Of a stretch of 64,000 nucleotides of DNA, positions 49,264-60,148 are shown one piece after another. Each line of letters opens with the position of its first letter. Positions within the stretch are counted from its first letter, which is position 1. The position numbers and the translations under genes are program-made. A model generated the notes under the pieces. That model was not told the origin of the DNA. It saw only the letters and a list, made by a program, of their open reading frames with translations, and did no database searches. Origin of the DNA: CBDATA01 sp965215615 (GTDB lineage Bacteria; Acidobacteriota; Vicinamibacteria; Marinacidobacterales; Marinacidobacteraceae); contig OZ244068.1 in assembly GCA_965215615.1 (NCBI GenBank), forward strand, positions 1,550,001-1,614,000. The letters run 5' to 3'.

Positions 49264-52200
49264 ATGCTCGCCCGAACCATCGAATGGTCGCTCCGGAACC
49301 GGCTGGCGGTCCTCGTCCTCGCCGGATTGATCGCCGTCGCCGGGGTCCATGCGGCGCGGGAAACGCCGCTCGACGCGCTGCCCGATCTCGCAGAAGTCCA
49401 GGTGATCGTCTTCACCGACTATCCGGGACAGGCTCCGCAGGTGGTCGAAGACCAGGTGACCTACCCGATCACCACCCAGATGCTCGCCGTGCCCTCGGCC
49501 GAAGTGGTCCGCGGCTATTCGTTCTTCGGATTCTCCTTCGTCTATGTGATCTTCGACGACGCGACCGACCTCTACTGGGCGCGGAGCCGGGTGCTCGAAC
49601 ACCTCAACTACGTCAGCGGGCGGCTCCCCGAAGGAGTCTCCCCCACCCTCGGCCCCGATGCCAGCGGAACCGGGTGGGGCTTCCTGTATGCGCTCCGCTC
49701 CGAAGAGCGTGACCTCGCCGAGCTGCGCTCCCTCCAGGACTGGTTCCTGAAATACGAACTCACCGCGGTTCCGGGAGTCGCCGAGGTGGCGAGCCTCGGC
49801 GGCTTCGTCCGCCAGTACCAGATCACGGTGGACCCGAACCGGCTCCGCGCCTACGACATCCCGCTCTCCCGCATCCGGGACGCGGTACGCCGCAGCAACG
49901 CCGACGTGGGCGGACGGGTCTTCGAGACCGCCGAGACCGAGTTCATGGTGCGCGGCGAGGGCTACATCCGGGAGCTCGACGACGTGCGCAGCATCGCGCT
50001 CGGCGTGGATGCCTCGGGAACCCCGGTCACCGTCGAGGACGTGGCGACCGTGCAGTTCGGCCCGGAGATCCGGCGCGGCCTCGCCGACCTGAACGGCGAG
50101 GGGGAGGTCATTGGCGGGATCGTGGTGGTCCGCTCCGGCGCGAACGTCCACGAAGTCGTCAGCCGGGTGAAGGAGCGGCTCGACGAACTGCGGCCGGGAT
50201 TGCCGGAGGGAGTGGAGATCGTCCCGGTCTATGACCGCACCGGGCTGATCGAGGACTCGGTTGCCACCCTGCGCCAGAAACTGCTCGAAGAGATGGGGAT
50301 CGTGGCGCTGGTGTGCGCCGCCTTCCTGCTTCACCTGCGTTCCGCGATGGTCGCGGTCATCACCCTGCCCCTGGCCGTGCTGCTCGCCTTCTTCGTGATG
50401 TATGTCCAGGGAGTCGGCGCAAACATCATGTCGCTCGGCGGCATCGCCATCGCCATCGGAGCCATGGTGGATGCCGCGATCGTGCTGGTCGAGAACGCCC
50501 ACCGGCACCTCGAACGCGACCGGGGCCGCATACCCCACTGGCGGATCATCGCGCGCGCCTCGACCGAAGTGGGCCCCACCCTCTTCTACGCGCTGCTGGT
50601 CATCACCATCTCCTTCGCGCCCATCTTCGCGCTGGAAGCCCAGGAGGGACGGCTCTTCCACCCGCTCGCGTTCACGAAGACCTACGCGATGGCGGCGGCG
50701 GCGCTCCTTTCGGTGACGCTCGTGCCGGTTCTCGCGGGCTACTGGATCCGGGGCCGCATCCTTCCGCCGGAACGGAACCCGGTCAACCGGTTCCTGCTCG
50801 CGCTCTACCGCCCGGTCCTGCGCCGGGTGCTCGCCTGGCGCTGGGCGGTGCTCGGGCTGACCTTCGTGGCTGCAGGAGCCACCGCGATCCCGGTCTCCCG
50901 CCTCGGCTCGGAGTTCATGCCCCCGCTCTGGGAGGGCGATCTGCTCTACATGCCGACCACCCTGCCCGGAGTCTCCATCACCAAGGCCCGCGAGGTGCTC
51001 CAGCAGACCGACCGGATCCTGATGGAGTTCCCGGAGGTACGGCTCGTTTTCGGCAAGGTGGGCCGGGCCGACACCGCGACCGATCCGGCACCGCTCAGCA
51101 TGATCGAAACCACCATCCTGCTGAAGCCGGAGAGCGAATGGCGGCCCGGCATGACCCCGGACCGCCTGATCGAGGAGATGGACGACGCGATCCGCTTCCC
51201 CGGACTCACGAACGCCTGGACCATGCCGATCAAGACGCGGATCGACATGCTCTCCACCGGCATCCGCACTCCCGTCGGGGTCAAGCTCTCGGGGCCCGAT
51301 CTCGCGGTCCTCGAGGAGCTCGGGGGGCAGGTCGAAGCCGTGATGCGGGAGGTGCCGGGAACGCGCTCGGCGTATTCCGAGCGGGCCATGGGCGGCAACT
51401 ACCTGAACTTCGCCGTCCGGCGGGAGGCGATCGCCCGCTACGGACTGACGGTGAGCGACGTGCAGGAGGTCATCCAGTCGGCCATCGGCGGCATGAACAT
51501 CACCACCACGGTCGAGGGGCTGGAGCGGTACCCGGTGAACCTGCGCTACAGCCGCGACCTGCGCGACAGCCCCGCCGATTTCGGCGACATCCTGGTCCAG
51601 ACACCCACGCGCCAGCAGATTCCGCTCGCCTTTCTCGCCGACATGTCCTTCGCGAAGGGGCCGCCGGTCATCAAGAGCGAGCAGGCCCGGCCGAACGTGT
51701 GGGTCCACGTGGACATCGAGGAAGCCGATATGGGGGCCTACGTCGAACGCGCCCGGACGGCGGTCGCCGAAATGGTGGAGATCCCGCCCGGCTACAGCCT
51801 CAACTGGAGCGGACAGTACGAGTTCCTGCTGCGCGCCCGCGAACGGATGGGAATCGTGATCCCGCTCACCCTGATCCTGATCCTGCTGACCCTCCAGTTG
51901 AGCACCCGGTCGCTCGCCCGGACGATCATCGTGGCATCAGCGGTCCCGCTCTCGCTGATCGGGGCCTTCTGGCTGCTCTACTACCTCGACTACAACCTGA
52001 GCATCGCGGTGGTGGTGGGGATCCTCGCGCTCGCCGGGCTGAGCGCCGAAACCGGGGTGGTGATGCTGCTGTACCTCGACCGCGCCTCCGAAACGGCAAA
52101 AGAAGAGGGGCGTCTCCGGAACCGGACCGAACTGCGGGAAGCGGTGTTCGAGGGCGCGCTCCGCCGCCTGCGGCCGGTCGCCATGCTCACCGCGACCACC

Positions 52201-52416
52201 GCGCTCGGCCTGCTGCCGATCATGGGGAGCACCGGCGCGGGCTCCGACGTGATGAAGCGGATCGCAGCCCCAATGGTCGGCGGGGTAGTCACTGCCGCGC
52301 TCGTGGTGCTTCTGGTGTTCCCCGCCCTCTACCTCGTCTGGCGCGGCCGCGGACTCCCGACCGGGGATGACGGGAGGGCGACTCGCGAGATCGATGCTAT
52401 TGTGACACCACAATGA
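49264..52416 (+). CDS. heavy-metal RND efflux pump, HME family (CusA-like)
   Basis: 1050 residues, 12 membrane helices, the inner-membrane proton-driven pump of the tripartite exporter. HME hallmarks: ETPLDALPDLAEVQVIVFTD, YPGQAPQVVEDQVTYPITTQ, SFFGFSFVYVIFDDATDLYW, GGIAIAIGAMVDAAIVLVEN, and SVTLVPVLAGYWIRG. The fourth-helix Asp (MVDAAIVL) that carries protons is present. GRTD-type conserved element KVGRADTATDPAPLSMIETT also fits metal exporters. The 3' end overlaps the antitoxin start (ATGA) and the operator palindrome at 52399-52414. Confidence 0.95.
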   Translation: MLARTIEWSLRNRLAVLVLAGLIAVAGVHAARETPLDALPDLAEVQVIVFTDYPGQAPQVVEDQVTYPITTQMLAVPSAEVVRGYSFFGFSFVYVIFDDATDLYWARSRVLEHLNYVSGRLPEGVSPTLGPDASGTGWGFLYALRSEERDLAELRSLQDWFLKYELTAVPGVAEVASLGGFVRQYQITVDPNRLRAYDIPLSRIRDAVRRSNADVGGRVFETAETEFMVRGEGYIRELDDVRSIALGVDASGTPVTVEDVATVQFGPEIRRGLADLNGEGEVIGGIVVVRSGANVHEVVSRVKERLDELRPGLPEGVEIVPVYDRTGLIEDSVATLRQKLLEEMGIVALVCAAFLLHLRSAMVAVITLPLAVLLAFFVMYVQGVGANIMSLGGIAIAIGAMVDAAIVLVENAHRHLERDRGRIPHWRIIARASTEVGPTLFYALLVITISFAPIFALEAQEGRLFHPLAFTKTYAMAAAALLSVTLVPVLAGYWIRGRILPPERNPVNRFLLALYRPVLRRVLAWRWAVLGLTFVAAGATAIPVSRLGSEFMPPLWEGDLLYMPTTLPGVSITKAREVLQQTDRILMEFPEVRLVFGKVGRADTATDPAPLSMIETTILLKPESEWRPGMTPDRLIEEMDDAIRFPGLTNAWTMPIKTRIDMLSTGIRTPVGVKLSGPDLAVLEELGGQVEAVMREVPGTRSAYSERAMGGNYLNFAVRREAIARYGLTVSDVQEVIQSAIGGMNITTTVEGLERYPVNLRYSRDLRDSPADFGDILVQTPTRQQIPLAFLADMSFAKGPPVIKSEQARPNVWVHVDIEEADMGAYVERARTAVAEMVEIPPGYSLNWSGQYEFLLRARERMGIVIPLTLILILLTLQLSTRSLARTIIVASAVPLSLIGAFWLLYYLDYNLSIAVVVGILALAGLSAETGVVMLLYLDRASETAKEEGRLRNRTELREAVFEGALRRLRPVAMLTATTALGLLPIMGSTGAGSDVMKRIAAPMVGGVVTAALVVLLVFPALYLVWRGRGLPTGDDGRATREIDAIVTPQ
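52399..52414. promoter_or_regulatory. palindrome ATTGTG-N4-CACAAT, probable toxin-antitoxin operator
   Basis: A perfect 6-base inverted repeat with a 4-base centre lies over the last codons of the cusA-like gene and the first base of the antitoxin start. RHH-type antitoxins typically bind such short palindromes at their own promoter. GCTATTGT inside could serve as a -10 element. Assignment rests on symmetry and position. Confidence 0.5.
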
Positions 52417-52679
52417 TGGTTCGCACGCAGATATCCCTGAATTCGGAACTTCACGCCGGGGCGCGAACCCGGGCGGCGGAACTCGGCGTTTCGCTCGCCG
52501 GATACATACGCCGCCTCGTGGACCGGGATCTCGCCCGAACGCCGCGGACGGTGGATCGGTCCGTGGTCTTCGATCTCGGCGGCGGTTCTCCTGCCAACAT
52601 CTCCAAGGACAAGGACCGCATGATCGCCGAGGCAACCACTGCCTCGCTACCGGACGCAAAAGCACGGGCGGAGGATTGA
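52413..52679 (+). CDS. ribbon-helix-helix antitoxin (VapB-like)
   Basis: 88 residues. MVRTQISLNSELHAGARTRA and AELGVSLAGYIRRLVDRDLA make the strand-helix-helix of an RHH DNA-binding antitoxin; the C-terminal half (SVVFDLGGGSPANISKDKDR) matches the tail common to antitoxins of PIN toxins. A second ATG at 52416 is an alternative start. The stop overlaps the TTG start of the PIN gene. It likely represses its own operon through the palindrome at 52399-52414. Confidence 0.85.
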   Translation: MMVRTQISLNSELHAGARTRAAELGVSLAGYIRRLVDRDLARTPRTVDRSVVFDLGGGSPANISKDKDRMIAEATTASLPDAKARAED

Positions 52680-53089
52680 GCGTTTTCGTGGATACCTCCG
52701 CGTGGTTTGCCGCCGCGCACCGGAGTGATCGCTTCCATGAGCGGGCGAAGGAACTCCTTTCCACCGAAGAAGCCTTGCTGACCAGCGACCATGTGCTCGT
52801 GGAGACCTGGCGGTTGCTGCATCACTTCCTGTCGGCACATGCCGCGGAGCGCTTCTGGGACGGCCTTCGGGCCGGTGTCGCCACCGTGGAAATCACGACC
52901 ACAGCCGATCTTCAGGCTGCCTGGGAAATCGGGCAGACATTCCCCGATCAGGACTTCTCGCTTGTGGACCGCACCTCGTTTGCGCTCATGATCCGGCTCG
53001 GCATTTCGAGGGTCATCTCGTTCGACCGGGATTTCGCCGTCTTTCGCCACGGCCGCAACCGCCAGAACGCCTTCACGCTGCTCCGCTGA
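52676..53089 (+). CDS. PIN-domain toxin (VapC family)
   Basis: 137 residues from a TTG overlapping the antitoxin stop. PIN acidic residues are seen in SVFVDTSAWFAAA, SDHVLVETWRLL, DQDFSLVDRTSFALM and VISFDRDFAVF. VapC toxins are Mg-dependent ribonucleases, cutting tRNA or rRNA, neutralised by the cognate antitoxin. Pair structure and operator make this a complete locus. Confidence 0.9.
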   Translation: MSVFVDTSAWFAAAHRSDRFHERAKELLSTEEALLTSDHVLVETWRLLHHFLSAHAAERFWDGLRAGVATVEITTTADLQAAWEIGQTFPDQDFSLVDRTSFALMIRLGISRVISFDRDFAVFRHGRNRQNAFTLLR

Positions 53090-53146
53090 TCCTTCCTGCC
53101 CGGCCCATGACGCTGGGTGTCATGGTGGCAAGCGAAACTGCGCGCC

Positions 53147-53254
53147 ATGAGCACCTTCGTCCTTTTCTCGGTACTCGCCGCCTTCGTCATCGGCTTCCTC
53201 GCCGGCGCTTCTTTCGTCATCGGACAGATGGAAAAGCAGCTCGACGAGTCCCGC

Positions 53255-53281
<27 letters not shown>
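53147..53281 (+). CDS. 44-residue predicted single-pass membrane protein
   Basis: ATG 53147 to TGA 53279-53281. STFVLFSVLAAFVIGFLAGA is a clear hydrophobic helix with a small-residue face, followed by QMEKQLDESRSGSAEQ, a charged cytoplasmic or coiled tail. The end overlaps the 3' end of the convergent malic enzyme gene by 27 bases. No ribosome-binding site stands out. It resembles other short helix-plus-tail proteins, but is unnamed; it could also be chance. Confidence 0.4.
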
Positions 53282-55531
<2,250 letters not shown>

Positions 55532-55634
55532 GGGTTTCTCCTCACGGGATGAAGTGCGCGGGCCCGGCCAGCGGTGCCGTCAGAGGGGCGAATCGTAGCG
55601 ACCCGGCGGACGGGAACCGTGGGAAAACCGGGGC

Positions 55635-55835
55635 GTGAAGACCACGATCTCGATCCCGGACGAGCTCTTCCGGGAAGCTGATGCCTGCGCGAAACGCCGC
55701 GGACTCACCCGGAGGAAGCGCCAGCGCGAGGACATCACGGCGCGCCTGAACGAGGTGCTCGCCGAAACGCCGAACGATCTCGATCCTGCGCTCCGCATGG
55801 CGCAGGCGAAGACCATCGGTCCCTCCGACTGGTAG
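55635..55835 (+). CDS. orphan MazE-like/RHH antitoxin with an apparent internal deletion
   Basis: 66 residues from GTG 55635. VKTTISIPDELFREADACAK and RRGLTRRKRQREDITARLNE, then DLDPALRMAQAKTIGPSDW follow antitoxins in which a second helix (SRSELYARAL-type) stands between GLTR and the RQRE segment. That helix is missing here, so the ribbon-helix-helix would be incomplete. No MazF or PIN gene follows on this strand. I read it as a degraded solitary antitoxin; the comparison is from memory of the family. Confidence 0.55.
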   Translation: MKTTISIPDELFREADACAKRRGLTRRKRQREDITARLNEVLAETPNDLDPALRMAQAKTIGPSDW

Positions 55836-55850
55836 CCGGGGCAGTTCCTC

Positions 55851-56312
55851 CTACGCGTCGCCCACGGGAAGGTCCACGACCTCGATCCCGTCAAACGAAG
55901 CGAAATCAGCAGCGTTCCGGGTCACTACCCGCTCGATCCCATGAGCCAGCATGGTCGCCGCGATGTTCGCGTCGTGAAGCCGCCTTCCGCTGATGCCGTG
56001 AGCGATCGCGAGCTTCCGTAGCCGATGGGAGACCTCCTCGTTCTCTTCGAAGCAGCGCACATACCTCCGGAGTTCGTTGATATTGGCCACCGCATCGGCA
56101 GTATCGAGACCAAGCCCGTTCATCGAAACCGGACGAGTGGCCACAACCAGGTACTCGCGCAGGATCTGTCCGCTCGCACCAAGGTGGTAGCCGCGTTCCC
56201 GGGATTCGTTGAAAAGCCGCTGCGCGTCGCGGTGCCCGGAACGCCGCTCGTCGGTCGCAGTCAGGAGGATGTTCGTGTCCACGAAGAGGATTTCACCGAC
56301 CGTCGGGGCCAT
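55851..56312 (-). CDS. PIN-domain toxin (VapC family)
   Basis: 153 residues. Acidic positions: EILFVDTNILLTATDE, ASGQILREYLVVATRP, GRRLHDANIAATMLAHG and VVTRNAADFASFDGIEVVD. The last is the usual NAxDF end of VapC. It starts inside the antitoxin gene, overlapping by 20 bases, so toxin translation depends on that gene. Predicted RNase, held by the FitA/VapB-like protein encoded upstream. Confidence 0.92.
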   Translation of the reverse strand: MAPTVGEILFVDTNILLTATDERRSGHRDAQRLFNESRERGYHLGASGQILREYLVVATRPVSMNGLGLDTADAVANINELRRYVRCFEENEEVSHRLRKLAIAHGISGRRLHDANIAATMLAHGIERVVTRNAADFASFDGIEVVDLPVGDA

Positions 56313-56523
56313 AGATGTCCTTCCGTCGCCAGGAACCCGAACCGCCGACTCGCACAGTCACGAGGCTGAGTTTCGGTGCGTCCTCTTCCACGGGTGCCAT
56401 GCGGGCCGCACGTTCGAGAATCGCACGCAGTTCGCCTTGGAGCGAACGGTGATGCATACGCGCCAAGCGCTTCAGGGCGACAAGCGTTTCAGCCGGGATG
56501 TCACGAATGTGTACAGCGCTCAT
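56293..56523 (-). CDS. FitA/Arc-like antitoxin (VapB family)
   Basis: 76 residues. MSAVHIRDIPAETLVALKRL and ARMHHRSLQGELRAILERAA are the Arc-type ribbon-helix-helix seen in FitA antitoxins (helix with HRSLQxExR). The C-terminal SWRRKDIYGPDGR would wrap the toxin; RKDIYG-like ends are common in the family. It precedes and overlaps the PIN gene. Confidence 0.88.
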   Translation of the reverse strand: MSAVHIRDIPAETLVALKRLARMHHRSLQGELRAILERAARMAPVEEDAPKLSLVTVRVGGSGSWRRKDIYGPDGR

Positions 56524-56526
56524 ATC

Positions 56527-56554
56527 GATACTGAAACGCTATCACAAAAGTATC
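56527..56554. promoter_or_regulatory. inverted repeat GATACT...AGTATC upstream of vapB-like gene
   Basis: Six-base arms (56527-56532 and 56549-56554) with a 16-base spacer lie directly before the antitoxin start (56523, minus strand). Size and place suit an operator for an RHH antitoxin acting as autorepressor. Confidence 0.4.
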
Positions 56555-56682
56555 TCGCCTATCGCTCCCGAGCGCCCGAATTCGGCCGTCCCTGGACCGG
56601 ATCGGGGCAACCGCGCCCGCCGCAGCCGCAACCGCAGCATCGGGAGCAGCGCCCGCCATTCCCGCCCTCTCGCGTTCCTGAG

Positions 56683-58719
56683 CTACAGCCGGGGCCGGTC
56701 ACGACCTCCCCCCTCGACTCCCGCCCCATCGTCCGTCATCTCCCCTTCCCCCGAGTGCGTCCGGAACCACTTGAGAATCCGGTCGGTCACGTCCATCAGG
56801 AACTTCGGCTCGCGGGGGCCGTGCGGGGTTCTCGGATAGACGACGAACTCGGTCGGAATGCCGCGCCGGTCGAGCGCCCGGTAGAACTCCTGCCCCTGGG
56901 TGAACGGCACCCGGAGGTCCTGCGCGCCGTGGATCACCTGCGTCGGGGTCGTGACCTCGGCGATCCGGTAGATCGCCGAATGCGCCTCATAGACCTCGTA
57001 GTCGTCCCAGAAATCGCCGCCCATGTGAGCCGCGAGGTAGTCCTGGATGTCCGTCGTCGTGACCATGCTGATCAGGTTCGGCAGCCCCGCGCCCATGCTG
57101 GCGGCCCGGAAACGGTCGGTGCGGGTGACCGCGAAGCTCGTCATGTAGCCGCCGTAGCTCCAGCCCATCAGGAACAGCCGGTCCGGGTCGGCGATCCCCT
57201 GCCCGACGAGCAGATCCACGCCCGCCATCAGGTCGTCCATGTCCCCGAAACCCCAGTCCATGAAGTTGGCGTAGCGGAACTCCTTGCCGTACCCGGTGGA
57301 GCCGCGCGGATTCGGCCGCAGAACCGCGTACCCCTCCTCGGCGAAGGTCTGGATCATGTAGATGGAGGGCGACCCGGTGAACGTCTCGGAATAGACCCCG
57401 GCGGGCCCTCCGTGGACGTTCAGCACCAGCGGGACGCGCTGGCCCTCGCGGTACCCCACCGGCAGCGTGAGCAGCGCCTCGATTTCGAGTCCGTCTTCGG
57501 CCTTCCACGAGAGGATGCTGGTCTCGCCCATCGGCGGGCGCGGGACATCCCGGTGGAGATCGGTCAGCCGGCGCGGCTCGAAGTCCCCGCCGAGCTCGGC
57601 CACGAACACCTCCCACGGCGTGTCCGGGGTCTGATGGGTGAACGCCATCACATCGGCGCTCCGGGCAACCGCCGGCGCTCCGAAAACTCCGGGGCCTGGA
57701 GTCAGCACCACCAGATCGCCGCCGTCCGCCGGGAGCCCGAAGAGCCGGCGCGAAGTCCGGTCCGCCTCGGCCAGATAGACGAGCGAGCCGTCGCGCGACC
57801 AGCCGAGGATCCCGGGGCTGCGGTCCCGGGTTTCCGCGAGCTTCACCCGCTCGCCGCCCGCGACCGGCATCACATAGACATCCCCGAGCCCGATCGGCTC
57901 CGGCTGGTCGCCCGTGGAGCGGAACGCCACCATGGCTCCGTCCGGCGAGACCCGCGGGCTGCTCTCGACCCCGTCGCCGCCGTGGAGCAGCGTCACCCGC
58001 TCCTCGAAAACGTGGACCACCGAGAGATCGCCGGAGCGCCGTGCGGTGTTGATGCGCGGGTCGCCCTGATGGGCGAAGACGATCCGGTCGCTGCTCGACC
58101 AGTCCCAGCCGGTCACGTGGAAATCGCCCTCGGTGAGACGGCGATCCTCCCCGTCCGGGTCCGGCCGGTCCGTTACGAGCGCGAGGTACAGGTGGCCGTA
58201 CTTGAAGTTCTGGTCCACGAGCTCCACATCCCGCTTCTCCTTGCGGCGCTTCTCCTCCTCGTCGGTCTCCTCGTCCCGCATCACATAACCCACGCTCCGG
58301 CCGTCGGGCGAAAAGCGGAACGAACCGGCCCCGTTTTCGGCGTGGGTGACCTCGAACGCCTCGCCACCACCGAGCGGAAGCAGCCAGACCTGCTGCTTGC
58401 CCCCGGTGCCTTCCCGGAGGAAGCCGAGGAACCGGCCGTCGGGAGAAAACGCCGGGGAGGTCGCGGATTTTTCGCCCGAGGTCCAGGCGAGCGTCTCGCC
58501 CCCGGCGGCCGGAACCATATGGACCTGGGTCCGGTATTCCGACATCTCCCCCTCCATCAACGGACGGGTCACCGTGAAGGCCACCATCCCGCCATCGGGC
58601 GAGAGCGCGACCGAGGACACCCGGTGGAACTCCATCTGGAGCGCCGGAGTCCAGCGGTCGTTCTGGGCCGACGCGACGAACGGCAGCAGGGCGAACAAAA
58701 GGGCGAGGCGAACGGTCAT
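56683..58719 (-). CDS. secreted S9-family prolyl oligopeptidase-like serine peptidase
   Basis: 678 residues from ATG 58719 with signal peptide (VRLALLFALLPFVASAQ). An N-terminal WD40-like propeller (VALSPDGGMVAFTVTRPLME, SPAFSPDGRFLGFLRE, RFSPDGRSVGYVMRDE, RVSPDGAMVAFRSTGD) gates a C-terminal alpha/beta hydrolase with LVLNVHGGPAG, LRPNPRGSTGYGKEF, nucleophile LFLMGWSYGGYM, Asp in IHGAQDLRVPF and His in YPRTPHGPREP. This is the acylaminoacyl-peptidase/DPP-like subfamily that cleaves short peptides in the periplasm. A charged EETDEEEKRRKEKRD insertion is notable. It stands alone. Confidence 0.93.
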   Translation of the reverse strand: MTVRLALLFALLPFVASAQNDRWTPALQMEFHRVSSVALSPDGGMVAFTVTRPLMEGEMSEYRTQVHMVPAAGGETLAWTSGEKSATSPAFSPDGRFLGFLREGTGGKQQVWLLPLGGGEAFEVTHAENGAGSFRFSPDGRSVGYVMRDEETDEEEKRRKEKRDVELVDQNFKYGHLYLALVTDRPDPDGEDRRLTEGDFHVTGWDWSSSDRIVFAHQGDPRINTARRSGDLSVVHVFEERVTLLHGGDGVESSPRVSPDGAMVAFRSTGDQPEPIGLGDVYVMPVAGGERVKLAETRDRSPGILGWSRDGSLVYLAEADRTSRRLFGLPADGGDLVVLTPGPGVFGAPAVARSADVMAFTHQTPDTPWEVFVAELGGDFEPRRLTDLHRDVPRPPMGETSILSWKAEDGLEIEALLTLPVGYREGQRVPLVLNVHGGPAGVYSETFTGSPSIYMIQTFAEEGYAVLRPNPRGSTGYGKEFRYANFMDWGFGDMDDLMAGVDLLVGQGIADPDRLFLMGWSYGGYMTSFAVTRTDRFRAASMGAGLPNLISMVTTTDIQDYLAAHMGGDFWDDYEVYEAHSAIYRIAEVTTPTQVIHGAQDLRVPFTQGQEFYRALDRRGIPTEFVVYPRTPHGPREPKFLMDVTDRILKWFRTHSGEGEMTDDGAGVEGGGRDRPRL

Positions 58720-58766
58720 GGGGAAACCTCCCGAACGGGGAACGAGCCGGGGGGAGTGTCCCATAG

Positions 58767-58943
58767 TCAGCGCAGTTCAGCCTTGAGCGCTTCGAGATCG
58801 GACGTCGAAACGAGCGCAGCGACCGCCTTGCCCTGCTCTTCCAAAACGATGCGCTCCCCGGCGAAGCGGACCCGTCCGGTGATTTCGGCGAACCGGTCGC
58901 GAGCCTCGGTGACGGACAGCAGGTCAAACACATCGAACTCCAC
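58767..58943 (-). CDS. solitary Phd/YefM-type antitoxin
   Basis: 58 residues from GTG 58943 (GTG 58931 also possible). SVTEARDRFAEITGRVRFAG and ERIVLEEQGKAVAALVSTSD follow the Phd/YefM fold: N-terminal VSxTEAR..F..l, then a strand ending in AxlvS. No toxin gene adjoins; the next gene downstream is the S9 peptidase. The C-terminal toxin-binding tail is short. Too short to appear in coarse gene finding. Confidence 0.6.
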   Translation of the reverse strand: MEFDVFDLLSVTEARDRFAEITGRVRFAGERIVLEEQGKAVAALVSTSDLEALKAELR

Positions 58944-58961
58944 AACGCGTAATCTTTTCTC

Positions 58962-60122
58962 ATGCCCACCGTCCGCACCGGACTCGACCGCCTCCCCGAC
59001 CTCGGCGACCTGCTGCGCGGCCTGCGGGTCGGGCTGATCGCGAATCCCTCTTCGGTGGATGCCTCCTTCCGGCACGCCCGCGAGGTCGTCGGGGGGCTCC
59101 CCGGGGTCACCCTCGCCGTGCTCTTCGCCCCCGAGCACGGCTTCGACGCCGCCGAGCAGGATCTGATCGAAATCCCCGACGCAGCGGAGCGGATTCCGGT
59201 CCATAGCCTCTACGGCCCGGTCCGCCGGCCGACCGAGGCGATGCTCGAAGGGCTCGACGCGCTCGTTTTCGACATCCAGGACATCGGCTCCCGCTACTAC
59301 ACCTACGTCTGGACGATGGCCCACGCCATGGAAGCCTGCGCCGGGTTCGGCAAGCGCCTCGTGGTGCTGGACCGGCCCAACCCGATCGGCGGCGAAACAG
59401 TCGAGGGCAACGTCCTCCGGGACGACCACCGCTCCTTCGTCGGCCTCTACCCCGTGCCCAACCGCCACGGAATGACCGCCGGCGAGATCGCGGCGCTCCT
59501 CAACCGCCACCACCGGATCGGGGCGGACCTCGTGGTGGTGGGCTGCGACGGCTGGAACCGCGGGAGCTGGCTCGACGAGACCGGCCTCCCCTTCGTCCCG
59601 CCCTCGCCCAACATGCCCACTCTCGACACCGCGACCGTCTATCCGGGGGCGTGCCTCATCGAAGGGACCAACCTCTCCGAGGGCCGGGGGACCACCCGCC
59701 CGCTCGAAACCGTCGGAGCGCCCTGGATCGAGGCGACGCGCTACGCCGACGCGCTGAACGAAGAGGGGCTCCCCGGTGTTCACTTCCGGCCGATCCGCTT
59801 CCGCCCCACCTTCCACAAGTTCGCGGACGAGGAGTGTGGCGGCGTGATGCAGCACGTGACCGACCGCGCGAGCTACCTCCCCTGCCGGAGCGCGATCGCG
59901 CTCCTCGCCCACGCCCGCCGCCTCTGGCCCGAGCCTTTCTGCTGGCGCGACCCGCCCTACGAATACGAGTTCGAGAAGCTGCCGATCGACATCCTCGCCG
60001 GCTCGCCGGCGCTCCGCGAGGGCATCGAGCGCGGCGACAGCGTGGCCGAACTCGCCGAAGTCATGACCGAGGGCCGGGAGCACTTCGACCCGGTGCGGAA
60101 GCAGTTCCTGCTCTACGAGTAA
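58962..60122 (+). CDS. DUF1343 protein, NamZ-like exo-beta-N-acetylmuramidase
   Basis: 386 residues. Family blocks: LRGLRVGLIANPSSVDASFR, LAVLFAPEHGFDAAEQ, VHSLYGPVRRPTEAMLEGLD, LVFDIQDIGSRYYTYVWTM, DRPNPIGGETVEGNVL, VGLYPVPNRHGMTAGEIA, FVPPSPNMPTLDTATVYPGA and EGTNLSEGRGTTRPLETVGA. Bacillus NamZ of this family removes MurNAc from peptidoglycan fragments in recycling. Unlike many relatives, no signal peptide is visible (MPTVRTGLDRL), suggesting a cytoplasmic role. The Tat-exported PhoX-like gene follows after 26 bases. Confidence 0.9.
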   Translation: MPTVRTGLDRLPDLGDLLRGLRVGLIANPSSVDASFRHAREVVGGLPGVTLAVLFAPEHGFDAAEQDLIEIPDAAERIPVHSLYGPVRRPTEAMLEGLDALVFDIQDIGSRYYTYVWTMAHAMEACAGFGKRLVVLDRPNPIGGETVEGNVLRDDHRSFVGLYPVPNRHGMTAGEIAALLNRHHRIGADLVVVGCDGWNRGSWLDETGLPFVPPSPNMPTLDTATVYPGACLIEGTNLSEGRGTTRPLETVGAPWIEATRYADALNEEGLPGVHFRPIRFRPTFHKFADEECGGVMQHVTDRASYLPCRSAIALLAHARRLWPEPFCWRDPPYEYEFEKLPIDILAGSPALREGIERGDSVAELAEVMTEGREHFDPVRKQFLLYE

Positions 60123-60148
60123 AACTCCCGGATAAAAATCCCGGAACC

